From Clostridiales bacterium (GTDB lineage: Bacteria > Bacillota > Clostridia > Christensenellales > JAISNN01), in assembly GCA_031275485.1 (NCBI GenBank), contig JAISOS010000020.1, forward strand, positions 1 to 49,529: 49,529 nt of DNA, written 5' to 3'. Below the pieces are notes generated by a model. The model saw only the letters and a list, made by a program, of their open reading frames with translations. It was not told the origin of the DNA and did no database searches. How positions within the stretch are numbered: position 1 is the stretch's first letter; every line of letters begins with the position of its first letter. Positions 33,241 to 41,304 of this stretch are shown here, piece by piece. Made by a program: the position numbers and the translations under genes.

Positions 33241-34485
33241 ATGGACAAGGTATATAGCTATACTAAAAGCAGATTATTGTACAACAGAGCGCTGAAAGTC
33301 ATACCGACGGGCGTTTACGGGCATTTGGGTCCTTCCAACGGTTGCGCCATTCCCGTAGATTATTTCCCGATTTTTTCCCATAAGGCAAAGGGAGCGTATT
33401 TTTGGGACGCGGACGGAAATAAATTCGTGGACTATATGTGCGCTTACGGACCGAACATATTGGGTTACGGCGACGAGGACGTTGACAAGGCGGCAATCGC
33501 CCAGCTCAAAAAGGGCAATTGCGTTACGATCGTCGACGAGTGCCTTGTGGACTTCGCCGAACTTTTGACGGATACTACGGGCAAGGACTGGGCGTTTTTC
33601 TGTAAGAACGGCGGAGACGTTACCTCTCTCGCCGTCATGACGGCGAGAGCCGCGACGGGAAGAAAAAAGATCGTTATGGTCAAAAACGGCTATCACGGCG
33701 TCGCGCCGTGGACGCAGAAATTGGGCTACGCGGGCGTTATCGAAGAGGACGTTTCCAACAACCTCTGCGTGCATTGGAACGATGTCGGAGAATTCGAGAA
33801 TTTGATTGCGAAATATCCCGGCGAAATCGCTGCGTTTATTTCCACGCCGTACTATCATCCGACCTTCGAGGACAATGTCCTTCCGGCGGAGAATTATTGG
33901 AAGCGCATACGCGAGCTTTGCACGCGGCACGGCATAGTGCTCGTTATAGACGACATACGTTGCGGTTTCAGACTGGACATAAAGGGTTCCGACGTCCATT
34001 ACGGCGTCAAAGCCGACCTCATCACTTTCTGTAAGGCGATCGCGAACGGCTACAACGTTTCCGCGCTTTGCGGCGCGGAGTCCTTAAAGGGAGCGGTTTC
34101 CGATGTGTTCTACACGGGGAGCTATTGGTTGTCTGCGGAGCCTTTTGCGGCGGGCATAGCGTGTATTACGAAAATGAAAAAGGAAAACACGGTTGCCAAA
34201 TTGCGTTTTATCGCCGACAAGCTGCACAGCGGTCTGAAGGACGTCGCCAAGGCGAACAACAGAGAAATTATCATTACGGGCGAGCCGGTTATGTGGTATA
34301 TGCGCCACTCGAACGACGAGAATTTCTTTATGCATCAGGCGTGGGTGGCGGAGTGCGTCAGGCGCGGAGTGTTTTTTACGAACCACCACAACCACTTCAT
34401 AAACGCCGCCGTGAGCGACGAGGACATAGCCTTTACGCTCGACGTTGCGGACAAAGCGTATAAAGCGATTAGAGATAGGTTTTAG
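33241..34485 (+). CDS. Class III aminotransferase (glutamate-1-semialdehyde aminomutase-like)
   Basis: A 414-aa PLP enzyme. The PLP-phosphate segment is 'CKNGGDVTSLAVMTARAATGRKK' in pattern (NxG..T), 'KNGYHG' is the cofactor-stacking loop, 'VIDDIRCGFRL' gives Asp237 for the pyridine nitrogen, and 'ITFCKAIANGY' gives the Schiff-base Lys265. These match the GSA-aminomutase branch, but the usual 'DEVMTGFR' is changed to 'DDIRCGFR' and the substrate region differs, so the substrate is not GSA; no hem genes are nearby. SD GGAGG is 11 bases before ATG. Codons are strongly C/G-ending, suggesting high expression. With the split transketolase it probably aminates a ketol product. Confidence 0.85.
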   Translation: MDKVYSYTKSRLLYNRALKVIPTGVYGHLGPSNGCAIPVDYFPIFSHKAKGAYFWDADGNKFVDYMCAYGPNILGYGDEDVDKAAIAQLKKGNCVTIVDECLVDFAELLTDTTGKDWAFFCKNGGDVTSLAVMTARAATGRKKIVMVKNGYHGVAPWTQKLGYAGVIEEDVSNNLCVHWNDVGEFENLIAKYPGEIAAFISTPYYHPTFEDNVLPAENYWKRIRELCTRHGIVLVIDDIRCGFRLDIKGSDVHYGVKADLITFCKAIANGYNVSALCGAESLKGAVSDVFYTGSYWLSAEPFAAGIACITKMKKENTVAKLRFIADKLHSGLKDVAKANNREIIITGEPVMWYMRHSNDENFFMHQAWVAECVRRGVFFTNHHNHFINAAVSDEDIAFTLDVADKAYKAIRDRF

Positions 34486-34555
34486 TTTAATCTGAAAGCT
34501 TGTGGCGAACAAATATTGAATATTTAAATATAAAAAATATAAAAGGAGTTATTTT

Positions 34556-34648
34556 ATGAAAAATATTGTTAGATTTTTGTATAATAATTATTGGCGAATG
34601 ACTGCTTTTTTCATGTGCTTGGTTTTGATCGGAGTATTTTCTTTTTGA
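34556..34648 (+). CDS. 30-aa membrane peptide
   Basis: MKNIVRFLYNNYWR followed by a hydrophobic stretch ending VLIGVFSF. It has a good SD (AAAGGAG, seven bases upstream), and its stop overlaps the next ATG (ATGA-type, 34646-34650). It may be a toxin-type membrane peptide, a leader that couples translation, or a signal/anchor split from the next protein by a stop codon. Confidence 0.6.
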   Translation: MKNIVRFLYNNYWRMTAFFMCLVLIGVFSF

Positions 34649-35712
34649 TGTACAAAAAAAAGATTATTCCCGACATTAGAACGATAGAGGTAAATCAGTT
34701 TACATATGAGGAACAAGGTCAAAAAATGTTAAATAAGTTTGACGAATACGATATAGATGCTACTGAAACGACTTTGAATTTTTCAGGTTCAATGACCGTT
34801 TCTTTGGGAGAAATATTTGGATTTGATTTCTTGTCGGATGTATCCGGTAACGCGAAAAAAACATTCTCCATATCGTACAATATTGAAACAAACGAGTTTT
34901 TTGTCGAGATATCGTATCGGGACGGGGAATATTTGATTAATACTATTAAAGAAAGGGGTGAACCAATTGTCGATGAGGAAAGAGATGACGCATATATGGA
35001 GATAGACGGGCAAAGAGTCTATTTTTCGGAGGCATTCGATATAAATTCTTTGGACAATTGTATTGCACTAGTTGATGATGCCGCAGTAGTTGCCGTCGGT
35101 CTTGTAGTTGTTGCGGCGGTGTTATTGTATGTCGTTTGCGTGCCGACTGCTAGAACTACAGTAATTACAACATTGCAAACCATTACAACAACAGTAGTTG
35201 AAGCGGTAAAGAGTTTTTGGTCATGGCTGACATCATGGGTGACGAGAACGACAACCACAACGGTTGTTCAAACTACGGTAGCAACCGTTTATACGCCTTC
35301 CTTAGTTCTAAACAATGAGAAGGTGGAAACACAGGAAATGACTAAAGAAATGATCGATAAACTTCCGCAAGGGGCGTATTTTCTATGCTTTGCAGATTCA
35401 AGCAACGGCAAGATATATATGTCGATTGTTCAGATAACGCAATCGGTTGCTATTGGAATAATGAATACGGTAATATTGGTACCTTGTATAGGAAAACCGA
35501 GCGAGCAAATGGTCGCTAGCATTTTTTCCCTTAATGAAACGCATATTTTTTTGGTAATGGATATAGTCGGTTACTCAGTGAGAACGCCTAGATGGTATCC
35601 GGAAAACCATGGTATCGGAAAGGGATATTTATGGCATTATCATTCTTTATCGGAAATAAAGGTAGGCAGCGTTTATTATGCTCCGCACGCTTTTTTCGGG
35701 CTTCCGGTTTAA
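34648..35712 (+). CDS. Toxin-like membrane protein with C-terminal HYH...HAFFG motif
   Basis: A 354-aa protein with AT-rich codons unlike its neighbours. Residues 1-~140 are a hydrophilic strand-rich region. A membrane segment lies at ~145-167, followed by a Thr/Val-rich linker (~170-220). The C-terminal ~130 residues contain 'PENHGIGKGYLWHYH' (His330, His332) and end 'HAFFGLPV' (His347). The pattern of a HxH pair followed by H-x-F-F/Y-G resembles C-terminal domains of predicted polymorphic (nuclease-type) toxins in Clostridia; that link is by motif only. It starts on the stop of the 30-aa peptide and is followed at 21 bp by an immunity-sized gene. Confidence 0.6.
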   Translation: MYKKKIIPDIRTIEVNQFTYEEQGQKMLNKFDEYDIDATETTLNFSGSMTVSLGEIFGFDFLSDVSGNAKKTFSISYNIETNEFFVEISYRDGEYLINTIKERGEPIVDEERDDAYMEIDGQRVYFSEAFDINSLDNCIALVDDAAVVAVGLVVVAAVLLYVVCVPTARTTVITTLQTITTTVVEAVKSFWSWLTSWVTRTTTTTVVQTTVATVYTPSLVLNNEKVETQEMTKEMIDKLPQGAYFLCFADSSNGKIYMSIVQITQSVAIGIMNTVILVPCIGKPSEQMVASIFSLNETHIFLVMDIVGYSVRTPRWYPENHGIGKGYLWHYHSLSEIKVGSVYYAPHAFFGLPV

Positions 35713-35732
35713 ATAAAAGCGGAGATATTGTT

Positions 35733-36128
35733 ATGACAAATTTAGAAAAAATGAAAATATTTTATGAGGATATATTCGGAGCTTCGGTTTTTTGGGAAAA
35801 CGACGAAACGAAGGATTGCATAAAAATATTCGTGGACGATTTTAGGGGTCGCGACGTGCTGAAAATGATAGACGACGCTTTAAAGCGTCCGCCTCGAAGC
35901 GTTAAACCCGAGGACTTAACATGCGTGGGGCACGGTGAATTGGGTTATATAAAAATCTCCGAGGAATCGGACGAGTACAAATATTGCATACATCATACCG
36001 GCTATATCCCATATGAATTAAAGGCATATGTTTGGTATTTTACGGATAGCGAGATATCCGATTATCCGCAAGGCGACGAGATAAAAAAAGCCATGGATAA
36101 TTATTTTAAGGCGAGAAATATCGAGTGA
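35733..36128 (+). CDS. Candidate immunity protein
   Basis: A 131-aa acidic, soluble protein (MTNLEKMKIFYEDIFG...) with no family I recognise. Size, acidity and position directly after the toxin-like gene fit an immunity protein. The ATG at 35733 has GGAG eight bases upstream. Its stop (36126-36128) overlaps or nearly touches the protease start. The motif 'CVGHGELGYIKI' and paired aromatic residues are the only notable features. Confidence 0.6.
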   Translation: MTNLEKMKIFYEDIFGASVFWENDETKDCIKIFVDDFRGRDVLKMIDDALKRPPRSVKPEDLTCVGHGELGYIKISEESDEYKYCIHHTGYIPYELKAYVWYFTDSEISDYPQGDEIKKAMDNYFKARNIE

Positions 36129-36130
36129 TA

Positions 36131-36838
36131 ATGGATAAAAAATTTTGTAATGTGACATTGGTAATTGTTTTTATCTGTTTTACCGTTATTTTGCTATCCG
36201 GCGGTATCTTTAAAGAATATACAAGTATAGAAATTTGCAAGGAGTTTTTATCAGCCGTCGTGGAAATAAAGATATGCGATGAAAATCAAAATGTCATAGG
36301 CAATGCGACAGGGACTGTGATTAGCAGAGAGGGACTAATTTTGACCAATAGGCATATCGTTCAAGTTTACGATTATTCTATGGGCGAATATGTTGTACAA
36401 GACAATGTTTACGTGGGGTTTTTCAATGAAACAGAGTATATGCTCGCAAATATTGTTTCTTGCGGGATTGATTCGGATTTAGCTTTATTAAAAATCGAAA
36501 GAACGACGAAAAATTACATAAAAATGAGTAAGTCAGAGGTGGGCTACGGAGATGAAATTCATACTATCGGTAACGGCAATGGATTCGGTTTAGCGTATGC
36601 AAAGGGATATGTTGCGTCAGCGTTAGTTAGAGTTTTGTATGACGGAAACAGCGTCGAAGCAATTCAATTGTCTTTAAATATAAACGAAGGAAATAGTGGC
36701 GGATCGCTTATAAATGGCAAAGGACAATTAATCGGGATAATTACTTTTAGATTAAGAGATAACCAAGGAAACGTCATACACGGAACGAGTTTTGCTCTAC
36801 CGCTCGGAACGATAAAAACTTTTCTGCAATCAATATAA
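36131..36838 (+). CDS. Membrane-anchored trypsin-like serine protease
   Basis: A 235-aa extracytoplasmic protease. One hydrophobic segment at ~8-25 acts as anchor or signal. The chymotrypsin-fold triad is complete: His75 in 'TNRHIV', Asp116 in 'SDLALLKI', Ser189 in 'NEGNSGGSL'. It resembles the DegP/HtrA protease domain but has no PDZ domain. A GTG at 36125 overlaps the previous stop; the ATG at 36131 is as likely. It is cotranscribed with the toxin-like and immunity-like genes; it may process or release the toxin, or be an independent stress protease carried with it. Confidence 0.85.
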   Translation: MDKKFCNVTLVIVFICFTVILLSGGIFKEYTSIEICKEFLSAVVEIKICDENQNVIGNATGTVISREGLILTNRHIVQVYDYSMGEYVVQDNVYVGFFNETEYMLANIVSCGIDSDLALLKIERTTKNYIKMSKSEVGYGDEIHTIGNGNGFGLAYAKGYVASALVRVLYDGNSVEAIQLSLNINEGNSGGSLINGKGQLIGIITFRLRDNQGNVIHGTSFALPLGTIKTFLQSI

Positions 36839-36872
36839 ACATTATAAAATGAGTAAAGGAGGAACTGATTTA

Positions 36873-37754
36873 ATGGCACTGACTAAGCAAGAATGGATTG
36901 ACCTAGAAAAAAAAGCCGCGGAGCTTCGCGACCTCTGCGTGGACACGGTCAATTGGGCGGGGAGCGGACACTGGGGCGGTAGCTCGAGTAGCGCGGACAT
37001 CCTCACCCTGCTCTATTACAAGTACGCGAATTTCGATCCGAAAAAGCCGGACGATCCGGACAGAGACAGAATTATCGTATCCAAAGGGCATATCGGCGTA
37101 ATCTTGGCCCCGCTCTTTTCGCTTTTGGGTCTGATCGAGAGGGAGGCTTTAAAGACTTTCAACCTGACGGGCAGCAAGCTCGGAATTCACCTTGACAGCA
37201 ACAAGGTGAAAGGTTTGGACGCGTCTACGGGTTCTTTGGGGCACGGCTCGTCCATAGCGGTGGGTATGGCTCTCGCCGCCAAGCTACAAGGTAGAAGCTA
37301 TAAAACCTTTTTGATTCTCGGCGACGGCGAATGTAACGAAGGCTCGGTCTGGGAGGCGGCTATGTCGACCGCGCATTTCAAGAGAAAGGGCAGACTGGAC
37401 GGGCTTATCACGATTGTGGACAGAAACCGCAATATGATAGACGGCAACACCGAGGACGTTATGGGTTTGGAACCTTTCGAAGACAAATGGAAAGGTTTCG
37501 GATTCGAGACTATAGTCGTTGACGGACACGACCTGCCTAAGCTTGCGGAGGCTTTGGAAAAGGCGATAGCGGGTGGATCTAAGCCGTTTTGCATCATTGC
37601 CGACACGAAAAAAGGCGCGGGCGTGTCATTCTCGGAGGACAACTACAAATGGCACTACGGCGCTTTTGACGAGGCGAAGTACAATACGGCGAAAAAGGAT
37701 CTCGCCGAATATGCGAAAAAGAGATTGGAAAGAGCGGAAAAGGAGGGAATATAA
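36873..37754 (+). CDS. Transketolase, N-terminal subunit
   Basis: A 293-aa subunit of a split thiamine-diphosphate enzyme. 'GSGHWGGSSSSADIL' carries the conserved His, 'STGSLGHGSS' the next TPP contact, and the TPP motif starts with 'GDGE' at 150-153 and ends with 'VDRNRN' about 30 residues later. I prefer the ATG at 36873, with GGAGG ten bases upstream, over 36849. Transketolases move a two-carbon ketol unit to an aldehyde. The C-terminal half follows after a 1-bp gap. It would have followed the aminotransferase directly before the toxin cassette entered. Confidence 0.93.
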   Translation: MALTKQEWIDLEKKAAELRDLCVDTVNWAGSGHWGGSSSSADILTLLYYKYANFDPKKPDDPDRDRIIVSKGHIGVILAPLFSLLGLIEREALKTFNLTGSKLGIHLDSNKVKGLDASTGSLGHGSSIAVGMALAAKLQGRSYKTFLILGDGECNEGSVWEAAMSTAHFKRKGRLDGLITIVDRNRNMIDGNTEDVMGLEPFEDKWKGFGFETIVVDGHDLPKLAEALEKAIAGGSKPFCIIADTKKGAGVSFSEDNYKWHYGAFDEAKYNTAKKDLAEYAKKRLERAEKEGI

Positions 37755-37755
37755 T

Positions 37756-38766
37756 ATGGCAGGCGGAATTACATTTACTACGGTTGACAGCACGAAGCTC
37801 GCGACCGCCGAGATTTTCGGAAAGACGATAGCCGAACTCGGCGAAAAGGACCCGTCGATTGTTTGTTTAAGTCCGGACCTTGCGGGTTCGACAAAGATGG
37901 TCGATTTCTTGACCAAATATCCCGAGAGATTTTTTAACGTCGGCATTGCGGAGCAGAATATGATAGGTATAGCCTCCGGTATGGCGAAATGCGGCTTGAC
38001 TCCTTTCGCGTCCTGCTTTTCGGTATTCGCGAGTCTTAGGGCGCTCGATCAGGTGCATACGGACGTATGTTATCAGAACGTCAACGTAAAAATTATCGGT
38101 ACGCACAGCGGAACGTCTTTCGGACAGGGAGGCTCGACACACCACGCGATAGAAGATATCGCGGTAGTGCGCGCGCTCGTCAATATGACGGTCATAGTTC
38201 CCGCAGACGGCGTGGAGACGGCTAACGCGGTCAAAGCGGCGGCGGCGGTCAAGGGACCTTTCTATATCCGCATAAACAGAGGCTTCGACAACGTGGTCTA
38301 CAACAAGTCCGACTACGGGTTCAAGGTGGGCAAGGCGGTCGAGATGGTCGAGGGTACGGATATTACGATTATCGCCTGCGGCTCCTGCGTATATCAGGCC
38401 GTGCAGGCGGCGAATATCCTCAACTTCGACCACAAAATTAAGGCTAGAGTTCTCAATATGCACACAATTAAACCGATAGACAAGGACGCGGTTTTGAAAG
38501 CCGTTGCGGACACGAGAAAAATCGTCACCGTCGAGGATCACACCGTTATAGGCGGCTTGGGTAGCGCGGTTGCCGAGGTGATAGTCGAAGGCGGCAAGTC
38601 CTGTATTTTGAGAAAACTCGGACTGCAGGATAAATTCTCCGCGATAGGACTGCATGAGGATCTTATGGCTATGCACGAAATCGACGCTCAGGGCATCGTA
38701 AAAAACGCCCTCGAGGTTATGAAGATAGACGCCGAAAAGGACGAAGATTGGGGCGACGAGGTGTAA
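37756..38766 (+). CDS. Transketolase, C-terminal subunit
   Basis: A 336-aa subunit completing the split transketolase. 'GIAEQ' gives the catalytic Glu66 that activates TPP. 'STHHAIEDIAVVRAL' replaces the usual 'PTHQAIED', and 'FYIRINRG' matches the phosphate-binding arginine strand. The C-terminal ~130 residues are the usual third domain ('VEDHTVIGGLGSAVAE'). The start is set by AAGGAGGG eight bases upstream. Codon use is biased as in the aminotransferase. Substrate unknown. Confidence 0.93.
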   Translation: MAGGITFTTVDSTKLATAEIFGKTIAELGEKDPSIVCLSPDLAGSTKMVDFLTKYPERFFNVGIAEQNMIGIASGMAKCGLTPFASCFSVFASLRALDQVHTDVCYQNVNVKIIGTHSGTSFGQGGSTHHAIEDIAVVRALVNMTVIVPADGVETANAVKAAAAVKGPFYIRINRGFDNVVYNKSDYGFKVGKAVEMVEGTDITIIACGSCVYQAVQAANILNFDHKIKARVLNMHTIKPIDKDAVLKAVADTRKIVTVEDHTVIGGLGSAVAEVIVEGGKSCILRKLGLQDKFSAIGLHEDLMAMHEIDAQGIVKNALEVMKIDAEKDEDWGDEV

Positions 38767-38768
38767 AA

Positions 38769-39620
38769 ATGGCGGAAGAAGTTAAAATTACCCAAGGCGA
38801 CTTGTACGCGTCGCGCATATTTTTCTATGCGGCGGTACCTCTTTTGAAAGTGGTTTGCGAAAGCGAAGCGAAATTCGGCGACAAGTTCAAGGGCAGGAAT
38901 TTTGTGTTTCAAATCAGTGCGCTCTATGACGGCGAGGGTTCGGAAAACGGCAAAATGGGAACGCACTTCGTCGTGGAGGACGGCGTATGGACGACACAGG
39001 CGGGGAAAGTGCATGAAAATCCCGACGTCGAGCTGTGCTTTTCCAATTTAAGAAAATTCAACGTCTTCTTCGCTGGCAAGGGAATGGTTTCCGTATTACC
39101 GAAAATGAAAGGCGTATTTAAGAATTTCGGAATATTTAAGGATATCCTTACGGCGCTTTTGCGTATGGCGGGGCTTATGCAGGCGAAGGACAAGCCTGAG
39201 AAGCTCGAGGATCAGATTATGCTCTGCAAGCTGTACCTATACCTTTTGCCGAACGGCATCAGCCAGCTTAATAAAATGGGACATCCGGACATAAAAGCTG
39301 TCACGGAGAACAGTCCGGATCGCACCTACGCGCTTATCATAGAGGATTATCCGGAGTTGCAGTCATGGCTCAGAATGAAGATGGGCAAGAGTATGTCGGG
39401 ACGCGGCGAGTATAAGCGGTGCAAACCTTTCCTCGCTATGAAATTCAAAAACCCGTCGCTCGCGCTCGATATTATGATGTCGAAAGCCGATATGGTGGCG
39501 TATATACGCGAGGAGAAGCTCTTTGTGGACGGCGCGCCGGAGTTCGCGGGCGTGGTCGGCGGACTGCTTTTCAAGGTCGCGTATTACGCGCTCGGCGAAT
39601 ACCTCGCCGCCGAAGCGTAG
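38769..39620 (+). CDS. SCP2-like lipid-binding domain protein (second)
   Basis: A 283-aa soluble protein two bases after the transketolase stop, with GAGGTG overlapping that stop region as SD. 'ENPDVELCFSNLRKFNVFFAGKGM' (~83-106) and 'KNPSLALDIMMSKADMVAYIREEKLFVDGAPE' (~229-258) each have the SCP2-like 'NPxhxhxh' pattern, so it too seems to hold two related half-domains. It is a distant relative of the first gene of the operon. Two hydrophobic-ligand binders enclosing the enzymes suggest a lipid-like substrate or product; that is inference. Confidence 0.65.
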   Translation: MAEEVKITQGDLYASRIFFYAAVPLLKVVCESEAKFGDKFKGRNFVFQISALYDGEGSENGKMGTHFVVEDGVWTTQAGKVHENPDVELCFSNLRKFNVFFAGKGMVSVLPKMKGVFKNFGIFKDILTALLRMAGLMQAKDKPEKLEDQIMLCKLYLYLLPNGISQLNKMGHPDIKAVTENSPDRTYALIIEDYPELQSWLRMKMGKSMSGRGEYKRCKPFLAMKFKNPSLALDIMMSKADMVAYIREEKLFVDGAPEFAGVVGGLLFKVAYYALGEYLAAEA

Positions 39621-39651
39621 GAACGTCGCAATCAATAACCGTAAAACTATT

Positions 39652-39710
39652 ATAGCCGCCGAAGCGCGAGAATGTCGCAATAGCGGCGAAACAAAGAATA
39701 ACCGATAAAA
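39652..39710. repeat. Decayed duplicate of the second SCP2 gene's 3' end
   Basis: GCCGCCGAAGCG...GAA.GTCGCAAT, followed by AATAACCG.AAAA, repeats 39607-39646 (last codons, stop and downstream bases) with an offset of 49 bp. Confidence 0.65.
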
Positions 39711-39761
39711 AATAACGGCGGTCGTTTATTTCGTCCGTTGAAAAATAGCGGAATAAGACCT

Positions 39762-39810
39762 AAAAAAAGACCGAAAGCTCGTTTTTCACGCGTTTCGGTC
39801 TTTTTATTTT
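39762..39810. terminator. Rho-independent terminator, bidirectional
   Basis: A perfect 13-bp stem AAAAAGACCGAAA (39764-39776) with TTTCGGTCTTTTT (39793-39805), flanked by A-runs and T-runs. It closes the transketolase operon. Confidence 0.9.
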
Positions 39811-39844
39811 GCCGTCCGTTTTGAAACGGCACAAAACTTACGTT

Positions 39845-39908
39845 GAAGTTTTTTGGAAAGGGGCACGGGGGAGGAATCTTTTGCGAGCAAAAGGTTTCCC
39901 CGCATAAT
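39845..39908 (+). repeat. Oriented palindromic repeat (F orientation, imperfect)
   Basis: Left flank GAAGTTTTTTGGAAAGGGGC, arms CGGGGGAGGAATCTTTTGC and GCAAAAGGTTTCCCCG, right flank CATAATCTTAAA. Confidence 0.8.
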
Positions 39909-39958
39909 CTTAAAAAAAGAAAAGGTTTTTCCCGCGTAAACTCCGCCGTAAGTTTTCC

Positions 39959-39987
39959 TTGCAATTTCGGTTAATGTATGATATAAT
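39959..39987 (+). promoter_or_regulatory. Promoter giving a leaderless holB mRNA
   Basis: TTGCAA (39959-39964), 17-bp spacer, TATAAT (39982-39987). The ATG follows at 39994, where transcription should begin, so no SD can be present. Confidence 0.75.
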
Positions 39988-39993
39988 AACCGC

Positions 39994-40947
39994 ATGAATC
40001 CCGAATTATTCAAAAATTCACATACTTTTAGATATTTGGAGGCGCAGACGGCGCGCGGGGCATTGAAACACAGCTATCTTTTGATAACGCCCGACAGGAC
40101 GGCGGCGAGCGGTATATTCGCGCTTTTCGCTATGTCGCTTAACTGCGCGCATGCGGCGATGAAAAACGGCGCGCCGTGCTTTGAGTGCTCCGGCTGTAAA
40201 AAGGTTCTTTCGGGCAATCATTCGGGCATTGCCGTCTATAACGCGAAATTTCTCGCGGCGGACGCCGAAAATGTGATCGAGGACCTTTATATACGGCCTA
40301 TAGACGGAGAGCGTAAGCTGTATTTTATAAACGGCTTCGACGCGGTTCAGCCGCCGGTTCAAAACAAACTCTTGAAGTCGTTGGAGGAACCGCCGTCATA
40401 CGCCGTCTTTTTCCTTGCGGCGGCGAACGAGGACGCCGTGCTGAAAACCGTCGCGTCGCGTTGCGAAAAGCTGTACGAAACCGCGTTTGACCGAGACGTT
40501 GCGGCGAAAATTTTGCGCACCGAATTTCCGTCCGACGATTTCGTGGAAAACGCCGTGATGTGCGCGGGCGGTTTTTTGGACGCCGCGCGCGAAATGATAA
40601 CGGACGCGGAATTTAGACGGCTGTTTTACGAGTGCGCCGAGGTTATGAACGGCGTTAAAAAAAGCGGCGATATAATAAAATATCTCTACCGTCCGCCGTT
40701 TGAAAAGGAGCGGTTGAAGACGACTTTGAATATTTTGGAAACGCTCGTAAACGCCACCGTGCGCGGTATGGAAACTAACGACGACAGATTGGTTTTTATA
40801 CGCGGCACGGACGTTTCCGCATTGAATAAATATGTTTTTTTGATTGCCGAAGCGCGGAAAAAAAACGCTTTCAACGTCGCCGCCGCGTCGGTCGCCGAAA
40901 ATCTTCTTATGAGTATGCTCGAAACAAAATACCTGTGCGGAAGATAA
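39994..40947 (+). CDS. holB: DNA polymerase III delta' subunit
   Basis: A 317-aa clamp-loader subunit. 'CFECSGCKKV' is the zinc-binding cysteine cluster (~63-72), 'KLLKSLEEPPSYAVFFLAA' and 'VASRCEKLYE' are the AAA+ sensor regions with the SRC motif. The P-loop region is degenerate as usual in delta'. The promoter's -10 lies seven bases before the ATG, so translation is probably leaderless. ricT follows, as in Bacillus, but at 350 bp with two palindromic repeats between. Confidence 0.9.
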   Translation: MNPELFKNSHTFRYLEAQTARGALKHSYLLITPDRTAASGIFALFAMSLNCAHAAMKNGAPCFECSGCKKVLSGNHSGIAVYNAKFLAADAENVIEDLYIRPIDGERKLYFINGFDAVQPPVQNKLLKSLEEPPSYAVFFLAAANEDAVLKTVASRCEKLYETAFDRDVAAKILRTEFPSDDFVENAVMCAGGFLDAAREMITDAEFRRLFYECAEVMNGVKKSGDIIKYLYRPPFEKERLKTTLNILETLVNATVRGMETNDDRLVFIRGTDVSALNKYVFLIAEARKKNAFNVAAASVAENLLMSMLETKYLCGR

Positions 40948-40978
40948 AAAGAAGCTTTTTGATTTAAAAAAAGAGGTT

Positions 40979-41034
40979 TACGGGGAAAAACCTTTTCTCC
41001 CAAGAAAAGGTTTTTCCCCGCGTCCCTTTCCAAA
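40979..41034 (-). repeat. Oriented palindromic repeat (R orientation)
   Basis: CGGGGAAAAACCTTTTC/GAAAAGGTTTTTCCCCG-type stem at 40981-41020, followed by CGTCCCTTTCCAAAAGA. It begins about 30 bp after the holB stop. Confidence 0.85.
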
Positions 41035-41193
41035 AGACCGCGTCGTTTCGGAGCGCGGGCGAAGAAATGTTTTGCGAAAAGGCGGGGGACTTTAAAAGCG
41101 GTAAAAAAATAACCGTAATAACCGGGTATTCGGCTTGTATTTAGCTGAAAACCCGGTTCGGCGGCGCTTGGTTTGAATAGAATTATAAAAACT

Positions 41194-41255
41194 AAAGTTT
41201 TTTTGGAAAGGAGCGGTGGGGAGAGCCTTTTGCCCGCAAAAGGTTTTTCACGAAT
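41194..41255 (+). repeat. Oriented palindromic repeat (F orientation, degenerate)
   Basis: AAAGTTTTTTTGGAAAGGAGC flank, then GGGGAGAGCCTTTTGC paired loosely with GCAAAAGGTTTTTC. It is about 50 bp upstream of ricT. With the copy at 40979 it makes a large inverted pair in the holB-ricT gap. Confidence 0.7.
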
Positions 41256-41304
41256 AAAATCTCCCTTTTTTAAAAAACTTGAAAGAAAAGAGAGGAAAAA
41301 CGTT

